Shown here in pieces: positions 1 through 4,843 of a stretch of DNA of 6,136 bases. Under the pieces are notes generated by a model. That model saw nothing but the letters and a program-made list of their open reading frames with translations, was not told where the DNA came from and did not search any database. Source of the DNA: an uncultured Oscillospiraceae bacterium (GTDB taxonomy: Bacteria; Bacillota; Clostridia; Oscillospirales; Oscillospiraceae); the NCBI GenBank assembly GCA_944385065.1, contig CALWVX010000103.1:1-6136 (forward strand), written 5' to 3'. The position numbers were made by a program, and so were the translations under genes. Within the stretch, counting starts at the first letter, position 1. Each line of letters begins with the position of its first letter.

Positions 1-10
1 CCGCCGTCCT

Positions 11-138
11 CGTCGGAGCAAAGTCCGCTTTGTTCGGGACGGCCTGCCGGCCATCCCTCGCTCCGCTCCCTTGCTCCTCCTCTCCGACGCGGACCCGCTG
101 CGCTGGGCTCCGTGTCGGGTTCAGATTTTCCAGCCCGA
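11..138. repeat. Hairpin-rich repeat module A, downstream of tpiA
   Basis: Non-coding 3' flank of tpiA built from stem-loops: 16-23/28-35 (8 bp, one wobble), 36-44/49-57 (9 bp, one G-T wobble on the minus strand), a long stem 84-96/105-118 with a single bulged base at 108, and 115-120/133-138 (GTCGGG/CCCGAC), which competes with the previous stem. It shares CGTCGGAGCAA, TGCTCCTCCTCTCC and the CCCGCT...CGCTGGGCTC stem-loop with module B downstream of pgk, in the same order and orientation. That points to a dispersed repeat family. It may continue beyond the left edge. No T-tract follows the stems, so simple intrinsic termination is not shown. Confidence 0.6.
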
Positions 139-155
139 CGCGGACGGCTTTCCCT

Positions 156-929
156 TTACTCCTGGTTCGCCGCGTTGATGATCTCCACAAAGTCCGCAGG
201 CTTCAGGGACGCCCCGCCGATCAGGCCGCCGTCCACGTCGGGCTGGGCCAGCAGCTCCGCGGCGTTCTTGGCGTTCATGGAGCCGCCGTACTGGATGGTG
301 ACCGAGCGGGCCACATGGGCGCCGTATTGCTTGCGGATGACGGCGCGGATGGCCTGACAGACCTCGCCCGCCTGCTCGGCGGTGGCCGTCTTGCCGGTGC
401 CGATGGCCCACAGGGGCTCATAGGCGATCACCACATGGCGGACCTTCTCGGGGGACACGCCGGCCAGGGCGCACTTCACCTGGTAGGCGATCAGCTCCAT
501 GGTCACTCCCAGCTCCCGCTGCTCCAGACTCTCTCCCACGCAGATAATGGGGGTCAGACCGGCCTCGATGGCGGCGTGAACCTTCTTGTTGACAGTGAAA
601 TCCGTCTCGTTGTAGTACTGCCGGCGCTCGGAGTGGCCGATGATCACATACTTGGCCCCGGCCTCCTTGAGCATGGCGGCGGTGATCTCGCCGGTGTAGG
701 CGCCGTGGTCCTCATAGTGGCAGGTCTCGCCGCCGATGGCAATGTGGCAGTCCTTGAACAGGCGCACGGCGGACTGAATGTTGGTGGCGGGCACACACAG
801 CACCACGCTGCACCACTTGCCCTTGGGCATAATGGGCTTGAGCTCCTCGGCAAAGGTCTTCATCTGGGACAGGGTGTTGTTCATCTTCCAGTTGCCGGCA
901 ATAATGGTTTTGCGGTAACGACGGTTCAT
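156..929 (-). CDS. tpiA: Triosephosphate isomerase
   Basis: Cytosolic glycolytic enzyme interconverting dihydroxyacetone phosphate and glyceraldehyde 3-phosphate. The 257-residue product is the normal length for a single TIM barrel. Visible family features: AGNWKMN near the N-terminus with substrate-binding Asn13 and Lys15, catalytic His99 in VIIGHSERR, catalytic base Glu171 in AYEPLWAIGTGKTA followed by the mobile loop 6 (about 172-182), and the phosphate-binding segments around Gly215-Gly216 and LIGGASL (236-242). The ATG at 929 is preferred because GGAGAG lies 7 nt upstream (complement of 937-942). An in-frame TTG at 944 would add five residues but falls beyond that ribosome binding site. 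It lies downstream of pgk on the same strand after a 269-nt gap filled by repeats, so cotranscription is plausible but not assured. I saw no convincing separate promoter. All key residues are present. Confidence 0.97.
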   Translation of the reverse strand: MNRRYRKTIIAGNWKMNNTLSQMKTFAEELKPIMPKGKWCSVVLCVPATNIQSAVRLFKDCHIAIGGETCHYEDHGAYTGEITAAMLKEAGAKYVIIGHSERRQYYNETDFTVNKKVHAAIEAGLTPIICVGESLEQRELGVTMELIAYQVKCALAGVSPEKVRHVVIAYEPLWAIGTGKTATAEQAGEVCQAIRAVIRKQYGAHVARSVTIQYGGSMNAKNAAELLAQPDVDGGLIGGASLKPADFVEIINAANQE

Positions 930-1020
930 CGGGTATCTCTCCAATCTCTTAACTGATAATTCCTGAATGATCTGTTCATTTCTGCGGAAGCGAGGGTTTT
1001 GCGCCGTCCGGACCCGAGCG

Positions 1021-1064
1021 GCCCGGACAAGAATTATTTATCCAACAGACAAGCTACGCCGGGC
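1021..1064. repeat. Direct repeat, displaced copy of the pgk 3' end
   Basis: 44 bp matching 1186-1229 at 43 positions, offset by 165 bp. Read on the minus strand it encodes the pgk terminal residues PGVACLLDK and the TAA stop, plus 13 nt of 3' flank. The only difference (T1055 versus C1220) changes a Val codon from GTG to GTA and is silent. It has no start codon or ribosome binding site of its own and is separated from pgk by the normal stop, so it is a non-functional fragment. Confidence 0.85.
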
Positions 1065-1185
1065 GTCGTCGGAGCAAGCGCCGTACCCCTCGCTTCCCCG
1101 CAGACGGGAAAGCTCGCTCACTTTGCTGCTCCTCCTCTCCCCACGCGACCCGCTTACGCTGGGCTCGCGCGGGGACCCCGGAACT
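1065..1185. repeat. Hairpin-rich repeat module B, between pgk and tpiA
   Basis: 121 nt lying exactly between the two copies of the 44-bp pgk-end direct repeat. It shares with module A the starting CGTCGGAGCAA (1067-1077), TGCTCCTCCTCTCC (1127-1140) and a long stem-loop (1139-1151 with 1161-1174, one mismatched pair on the plus strand, bulged C at 1164) built over the same CCCGCT...CGCTGGGCTC core. The lower stems differ in sequence from module A but remain paired. Between these blocks the two modules diverge. No open reading frame with coding character is seen. On the transcribed (minus) strand in-frame stops follow the pgk terminus. Confidence 0.65.
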
Positions 1186-1229
1186 GCCCGGACAAGAATT
1201 ATTTATCCAACAGACAAGCCACGCCGGGC
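1186..1229. repeat. Direct repeat, the functional pgk 3' end
   Basis: Partner of the copy at 1021-1064. It spans the last 28 coding bases of pgk, its TAA stop (1199-1201) and 13 nt beyond. The repeats bracket module B, an arrangement resembling the attachment-site duplication left when an element integrates at a gene 3' end, or the footprint of an unequal recombination. Confidence 0.85.
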
Positions 1230-2395
1230 AGCTCCTTGCCCTCCATAAACTCCAGGGAGGCGCCGCCGCCGGTGGAGATGTGGGTCATCTTGTCGGCATA
1301 GCCCAGCTGCTGCACAGCGGCCGCGCTGTCACCGCCGCCGATAATGGTGATGGCATCGGTCTCGCTCAGAGCCTTGGCCACCGCCTCGGTTCCCTTGGCA
1401 AACGCGGGGAACTCAAAGACGCCCATGGGGCCGTTCCAGATCACAGTCCCCGCGTCCTTCACCGCGTCGCAGTAGAGCTTTACGGTCTCGGGCCCGATGT
1501 CCAGCCCCTGCCAGCCGTCGGGAATCTCCCCCGCCTTGACCACCTGGCTCTTGGCGTCGGGAGCAAAGGCGTCGGCGCACACGGTGTCCACCGGGAGCAG
1601 GAGCTTCACACCCTTCTCGGCCGCCTTCTTCACCATATCGTTGGCGTAGTCCTCCCAGTCGGCCTCCAGCAGGCTGTCGCCCACCTTGCCGCCCTGAGCG
1701 GCGGAGAAGGTATAGGCCATGCCGCCGCCGATGATGATGGTGTCGGCGATCTCCAGCAGGTTATTGATCACGCCGATCTTGGAGGACACCTTGGAGCCGC
1801 CCAGGATGGCCACCAGGGGGCGCTTGGGGTCGGAGAGAGCGCCGCCGATGACCTCCAGCTCCTTCTGGATCAGGAAGCCGGACACGGCGGGCAGATAAGC
1901 GGCCACACCGGCGGTGGAGGCGTGGGCGCGGTGAACCGCTCCGAAGGCGTCGGACACATAGAGGTCGGCCATGGAGGCCAGCTTCTTGGCCAGCTCGGGG
2001 TCATTCTTGGTCTCCCCCGCCTCAAAGCGGGTGTTTTCCAGCAGCATGATCTCGCCGCTCTTCAGGGCGGCGGCCTTGGACTGGGCGTCGGGGCCCACCA
2101 CGTCGTCGGCCATGATCACCGGCTTGCCCAGCAGCTGGCTGAGCCGCTCGGCCACCGGCTTCAGGGACAGCTCGGGGACAACCGCCCCCTTGGGCTTGCC
2201 CATGTGGGAGCAGGCGATGACCGCCGCCCCCTGATCCAGCAGATACTGGATGGTGGGCAGGGCGGCCCGGATGCGCTTGTCATCGGTGATGACACCGCTT
2301 CCGTCCTTGGCCATGGGCACGTTGAAGTCACAGCGCAGCAGAACTTTCTTGCCCGTTACGTCAATGTCTTTTACAGTCTTCTTCTGATAATTCAT
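1199..2395 (-). CDS. pgk: Phosphoglycerate kinase
   Basis: Transfers the acyl phosphate of 1,3-bisphosphoglycerate to ADP, the first ATP-yielding step of lower glycolysis, in the cytosol. The product has 398 residues, typical for bacterial PGK. The N-terminal domain carries the signature RCDFNVP (21-27), Arg41, SHMGKP (63-68), ENTRF (120-124) and HRAH (155-158), which bind the phosphoglycerate side. The C-terminal nucleotide domain shows LGGSKVSSKI (198-207), WNGPMGVFE (320-328), IGGGDSAAA (352-360) and STGGGASLEF (374-383). ATG at 2395 follows AAGGAG with an 8-nt spacer (complement of 2404-2409); another ATG at 2400 is out of frame and hits a stop at once. It begins 48 nt after trmL on the same strand with no obvious promoter between, so it is probably cotranscribed from the trmL promoter. 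Its last 28 coding bases plus the stop are duplicated 165 bp downstream. Confidence 0.98.
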   Translation of the reverse strand: MNYQKKTVKDIDVTGKKVLLRCDFNVPMAKDGSGVITDDKRIRAALPTIQYLLDQGAAVIACSHMGKPKGAVVPELSLKPVAERLSQLLGKPVIMADDVVGPDAQSKAAALKSGEIMLLENTRFEAGETKNDPELAKKLASMADLYVSDAFGAVHRAHASTAGVAAYLPAVSGFLIQKELEVIGGALSDPKRPLVAILGGSKVSSKIGVINNLLEIADTIIIGGGMAYTFSAAQGGKVGDSLLEADWEDYANDMVKKAAEKGVKLLLPVDTVCADAFAPDAKSQVVKAGEIPDGWQGLDIGPETVKLYCDAVKDAGTVIWNGPMGVFEFPAFAKGTEAVAKALSETDAITIIGGGDSAAAVQQLGYADKMTHISTGGGASLEFMEGKELPGVACLLDK

Positions 2396-2443
2396 TTCAT
2401 CGGCTCCTTTCGCATCACTTAAAGAGTTTCTGAAATCGGGGTG

Positions 2444-2941
2444 TCACAGCTCCGGCTCCTCCCCGGCCATCTCACCTGTCCCGGACAGAGAAGGAAAGCC
2501 CTGCTGACGCAGCGCTTCATAGGTGAGAATGGCCACCGAGTTGGCCAGGTTCAGGCTTCGGGCGTCGGGCCGCATGGGGATGCGCAGGCATCGGTCGTAG
2601 TACCGCAGCCTCAGCTCCCGGGGCAGCCCGGCGGTCTCCTTCCCGAACATCAGCCAGCAGCCGTCCTGAAAGCGGGCCCGGGTATAGTCCCGGGGCGCCT
2701 TGGTGGTGGCCAGCCAGAGGTCCGGGTTGGGGTTGACGGCAAAGAAATGGTCCAGTCCCTCATACACCCGCAGGTCCACCATGGACCAGTAATCCAGCCC
2801 CGCCCGCCTCACCGCCTTTTCGCTGATGTCAAAGCCCAGGGGCTTGACCAGATGCAGGCGGCTCCGGGTGGCGGCACAGGTGCGGGCGATGTTGCCGGTG
2901 TTCTGCGGGATCTCCGGCTCCACCAAAACAATGTTCAGCAC
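2444..2941 (-). CDS. trmL: tRNA (cytidine(34)-2'-O)-methyltransferase, SPOUT family
   Basis: SAM-dependent enzyme of the TrmL/YibK (CspR) branch of SPOUT methyltransferases, which 2'-O-methylates the wobble nucleotide of certain tRNA-Leu species. At 165 residues it is the minimal SPOUT length, with no extra RNA-binding domain. Visible motifs: EPEIPQNTGNIAR (8-20), the knot segment LMFGKETAGLP (97-107) and the C-terminal SAM-binding stretch 121-146, which includes IPMRPDARSLNLANS. The start is GTG at 2941: AAGGAGG (complement of 2948-2954) ends 6 nt upstream, and the family-typical MLNIVLVEPE begins there. An ATG two bases upstream (2943) is out of frame and reaches TGA after two codons. It is first in a minus-strand transcript with pgk, diverging from cinA. 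The exact tRNA targets are inferred from the family. The tail after about residue 148 is not conserved and looks unstructured. Confidence 0.93.
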   Translation of the reverse strand: MLNIVLVEPEIPQNTGNIARTCAATRSRLHLVKPLGFDISEKAVRRAGLDYWSMVDLRVYEGLDHFFAVNPNPDLWLATTKAPRDYTRARFQDGCWLMFGKETAGLPRELRLRYYDRCLRIPMRPDARSLNLANSVAILTYEALRQQGFPSLSGTGEMAGEEPEL

Positions 2942-2970
2942 ATGGGTCCTCCTTTGCGTTCGCGTGTCTC

Positions 2971-2999
2971 ATTTTAGCCCAAACCCAAGAGAATTTCAA
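2971..2999 (-). promoter_or_regulatory. Sigma70/sigmaA-type promoter for trmL-pgk
   Basis: On the minus strand, TTGAAA (complement of 2994-2999) and TAAAAT (complement of 2971-2976) are separated by exactly 17 nt. Each hexamer matches its consensus at five of six positions. Transcription would begin near 2964, giving a leader of only about 23 nt before the trmL GTG. That leader is too short for a riboswitch or T-box, so control would act at initiation. pgk has no evident promoter of its own, so this is the likely source of pgk transcripts in this window. Confidence 0.7.
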
Positions 3000-3186
3000 C
3001 TGTAATTTGGTCGAAAGGCCGCAAAATCTTCAAAATCCTCTTCAAAATGCGGCGGATTTCCGTATTTTCAGCAGTTCCCAACACTTCCGCCGCCCACCGT
3101 TCCCGCTTTTCCGGCATTGTGCCGAATTTTCTTCCGCCCCCGCCGATCCCTCCCCACAAGCCGCCGCTTTCCCCGGCAACTCCTTC

Positions 3187-3216
3187 TTTTCAAGCATGCC
3201 CCCTCTGTGTTATAAT
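3187..3216 (+). promoter_or_regulatory. Extended -10 promoter for cinA
   Basis: A perfect TATAAT at 3211-3216 is preceded by TG with one base between (3208-3209), the extended -10 arrangement. The -35 region is weak: TTTTCA at 3187-3192 lies 18 nt upstream and matches four of six positions. The extended -10 should compensate. The expected start is near 3223, leaving a leader of about 36 nt that contains a GC-rich hairpin and the GGGAGG ribosome binding site. Confidence 0.75.
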
Positions 3217-3226
3217 AGCGCCACAC

Positions 3227-3241
3227 GCCGCCGCGGGCGGC
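3227..3241 (+). other. Small GC hairpin in the cinA leader
   Basis: GCCGCC and GGCGGC (3227-3232 and 3236-3241) form a perfect 6-bp stem over a 3-base loop, between the predicted transcription start and the Shine-Dalgarno GGGAGG at 3245-3250. It ends only 3 nt before the Shine-Dalgarno, so it could stabilise the 5' end of the mRNA or slightly affect ribosome loading. The function is inferred; only the inverted repeat is seen. Confidence 0.4.
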
Positions 3242-3258
3242 AGAGGGAGGTTTTTTCC

Positions 3259-4524
3259 ATGTCTCACAAAGTTGAGATTTTATCCGTCGGCACGGAGCTG
3301 CTGCTGGGCAACATCGTCAACCTGGACGCCCAGATCCTGTCCCAGGGGCTCAGTGAGCTGGGGCTGAATGTATTCTGGCACACCGTGGTGGGGGACAACC
3401 CCCAGCGGGCCCGGGAGGCGGTGGACATCGCCAAAAGGCGGGCGGACATCATCATCACCACCGGCGGACTGGGGCCCACCTGCGACGATCTGACCAAGAA
3501 CGTCCTGGCCGGGGCCTTCGGGAAAAAGCTGATCTTCCACGAGGAGTGCGCCCAGGGCATCCGGGCCTACTTTCAGCGGATCGGCCGGGAGATGACCGAC
3601 AACAACCTCCAGCAGGCCATGCTGCCCGAGGGCTGCACCGTGCTGGACAACGACTGGGGCACCGCCCCGGGCTGTGCCTTCTTCGCCGAGGGGGTCCATG
3701 TGATCATGCTCCCCGGCCCTCCCAGCGAGTGCCGCCCCATGTTCCAGTACCGGGCCCGACCGTATCTGCTCTCCCTGTCCGAGGGGGTCATCGCCTCCCA
3801 CACCATCAAGCTGTTCGGCATCGGTGAGTCCACCATGGAGGCCCAGCTGCGGGAGCAGATGAACGCCATGACCAACCCCACCCTGGCCCCCTACGCCAAG
3901 GAGGGGGAGTGCGAGCTGCGGGTCACCGCCAAGGCCCCCACCGATCAGGAGGCCCAGGCCCTGCTGCAGCCCACGGTGGAGCAGATCAAGCAGCTGTTCG
4001 GCCGCAAGGTCTACGGGGTGGACGTCCCCTCGCTGGAATACGTGGTGCTGGAGGGGCTGAAGGCCAGGGGGCTCACCATCGGCGTGGCGGAGAGCTGCAC
4101 CGGCGGCCTGATGGCCAAGCGGCTCACCGACATTCCCGGGGCCTCCCAGGCCTTCAAGGGCGGCATCGTCTCCTATACCAACGAGATCAAGGCCAATGTC
4201 CTGGGGGTGCCCCGGGAGCTGCTGGATCAGCACGGCGCGGTCTCCGCCCCGGTGGCACTGGCCATGGCCCAGGGGGCCCGGCAGGCGCTGGGGTGCGACC
4301 TCGCCCTGTCTTCCACCGGCGTGGCCGGCCCCGACCGGGACGACCGGGGCAACGAGGTGGGCACCATGTTCGTGGCCATCGCCACCCCGGAGGACAGCTT
4401 CGTGCGCCCGCTGCACCTGGGCAGCCGCCCGGTGCGGGAGCGGCTGCGCATCCAGACCGCCAGCCACGCCTTCGACCTGGCCCGGCGGTATCTGGCCGGC
4501 CTGCCCTATGGGAAGCAGACCTGA
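3259..4524 (+). CDS. cinA: CinA family protein with C-terminal NMN deamidase (PncC-like) domain
   Basis: Two-domain CinA of 421 residues, the standard full length. The N-terminal molybdopterin-binding-fold (COG1058-type) domain covers about residues 4-170, with SVGTELLLGN (9-18), TTGGLGPTCDD (67-77) and PGPPSE (152-157). A linker domain of about 180-250 follows. The C-terminal CinA/PncC domain (about 255-415) has VAESCTGGL with the likely nucleophile Ser279, SYTNEIK (305-311) and SSTGVAGPD (351-359). Related enzymes deamidate nicotinamide mononucleotide in pyridine-nucleotide salvage, and the N-terminal domain has been linked to ADP-ribose hydrolysis. The historical competence link is not supported here. 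ATG at 3259 follows GGGAGG (3245-3250) with an 8-nt spacer and sits just behind a strong promoter; the frame is open back to 3007 but that part is non-coding. There is no recA neighbour, unlike some Bacilli. It is probably monocistronic, ending at the hairpin from 4555. Confidence 0.95.
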   Translation: MSHKVEILSVGTELLLGNIVNLDAQILSQGLSELGLNVFWHTVVGDNPQRAREAVDIAKRRADIIITTGGLGPTCDDLTKNVLAGAFGKKLIFHEECAQGIRAYFQRIGREMTDNNLQQAMLPEGCTVLDNDWGTAPGCAFFAEGVHVIMLPGPPSECRPMFQYRARPYLLSLSEGVIASHTIKLFGIGESTMEAQLREQMNAMTNPTLAPYAKEGECELRVTAKAPTDQEAQALLQPTVEQIKQLFGRKVYGVDVPSLEYVVLEGLKARGLTIGVAESCTGGLMAKRLTDIPGASQAFKGGIVSYTNEIKANVLGVPRELLDQHGAVSAPVALAMAQGARQALGCDLALSSTGVAGPDRDDRGNEVGTMFVAIATPEDSFVRPLHLGSRPVRERLRIQTASHAFDLARRYLAGLPYGKQT

Positions 4525-4554
4525 TTTCTCCCCCTTTTCTCCCATTTCAGACAG

Positions 4555-4590
4555 ACGCTCCCCCGCGCTTTCGGCGCGGGGGAGCGTTTC
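4555..4590 (+). terminator. Intrinsic terminator of cinA
   Basis: A perfect 14-bp GC-rich stem (4555-4568 with 4574-4587) over a 5-base TTTCG loop begins 30 nt after the cinA stop. The T-run that follows is short (TTTC, then AGCTT), so termination may be incomplete. A near-copy of this hairpin with a better T-tract lies at 4796-4830. Confidence 0.7.
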
Positions 4591-4795
4591 AGCTTGTCAA
4601 AAAAGCCCTCCTGCAAGGAGTTCCGCCGTCCGCAGACGGCGGAAAAAATTGTGATCCGTCATTTCCCAGGGCGTGTACCTGGGAAATGACACCTCTCACG
4701 AAGGGGTGGACGACAATTTCGCCAGAAATCGAGTCCAACCTTTCGTGCAACCTTTCTCGAACAAGTGGCTCCGCCACTTGTTCGACAGTCCCACC
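4588..4795. repeat. Array of perfect hairpins between cinA and glnS
   Basis: Between the twin terminator-like stems lie four further strong inverted repeats, packed almost end to end. They are: 4621-4630/4635-4644 (10 bp, loop 4); 4658-4670/4678-4690 (13 bp, loop 7); 4697-4711/4733-4747 (15 pairs with two imperfect positions, and an inner ATTTC/GAAAT stem at 4716-4720/4725-4729); and 4757-4769/4773-4785 (13 bp, loop 3). No T-tract follows any of them directly. Several frames run open through part of the region, but with no coding character or plausible start. Best described as a composite, structured, probably dispersed repeat. Whether it is made as RNA is unknown. Confidence 0.65.
4599..4620 (-). 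terminator. Possible minus-strand terminator downstream of glnS
   Basis: On the minus strand a short stem CTCCT/AGGAG (4616-4620 with 4608-4612, 3-base loop) is followed by GGC and six T residues (complement of 4599-4604). The adjoining 10-bp stem at 4621-4644 precedes it and may add stability. It is the first good stem plus T-tract on the glnS strand, about 225 nt past the stop. The stem is weak, so confidence is moderate. Confidence 0.4.
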
Positions 4796-4830
4796 CTCCC
4801 CCGCGCTTTTCAGCGCGGGGGAGCGTTTTT
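4796..4830 (+). terminator. Second plus-strand terminator, near-copy of the first
   Basis: 12-bp perfect stem CTCCCCCGCGCT/AGCGCGGGGGAG (4796-4807 and 4812-4823) with a 4-base loop, then CGTTTTT ending at 4830. The stem, the following AGCG and the T-run closely match the terminator at 4555-4590. It would act as a backstop for cinA readthrough before it enters glnS antisense. On the minus strand the same stem lies just past the glnS stop but lacks a T-tract. Confidence 0.65.
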
Positions 4831-4843
4831 GCTGCTCCGGCGG

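Larger units (their letters stand above)
2942..3258. other. Divergent intergenic region between trmL and cinA
   Basis: 317 nt that hold the two back-to-back promoters at its edges. The middle (about 3000-3186) is C- and T-rich on the plus strand with no convincing gene. It holds three AAAAT-centred short repeats (3023-3048, including CTTCAAAAT at 3028-3036 and 3040-3048). It also holds a perfect 8-bp inverted repeat GCGGCGGA/TCCGCCGC (3049-3056 and 3086-3093) and a small inverted repeat CGGCA-TTG-TGCCG (3112-3124). None has an assignable function. Unlike the other spacers it carries none of the hairpin-rich repeat modules. Confidence 0.6.

Noticed and set aside
930..944. TTG start five codons upstream for tpiA
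   Set aside because: The GGAGAG ribosome binding site (937-942) overlaps this region and is spaced for the ATG at 929.
30..956. 308-codon open frame on the plus strand, antisense to tpiA
   Set aside because: Runs through the repeat module and antisense to tpiA, with no motif. The tpiA reading shows all catalytic residues.
967..1301. Two overlapping plus-strand open frames (93 and 100 codons) across module B
   Set aside because: They translate the direct repeat and module B and run into antisense pgk. Their internal peptide repeat only reflects the 44-bp DNA duplication.
1280..2422. 380-codon open frame on the plus strand, antisense to pgk
   Set aside because: Composition is rich in Gly, His, Leu and Val with no family features, typical of a GC-rich antisense shadow. 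The minus strand encodes a complete, fully conserved PGK.
2942..2964. Riboswitch or T-box leader for trmL-pgk
   Set aside because: The predicted leader is only about 23 nt and has no room for such a structure.
3007..3258. Upstream in-frame extension of cinA
   Set aside because: Non-coding character, and it contains the cinA promoter. The ATG at 3259 has a proper ribosome binding site and begins at the family N-terminus.
3280..4545. 421-codon open frame on the minus strand, antisense to cinA
   Set aside because: Low-complexity Gly/His/Leu/Gln composition and complete overlap with a well-supported CinA. It is a shadow frame.
4589..4777. 62-codon open frame on the minus strand across the hairpin array
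   Set aside because: Its sequence is just the translation of the inverted repeats, with no supporting ribosome binding site. Better read as a structured repeat.
4555..4830. CRISPR array
   Set aside because: The hairpins differ in sequence and spacing; there are no regularly spaced identical repeats and no cas genes nearby.
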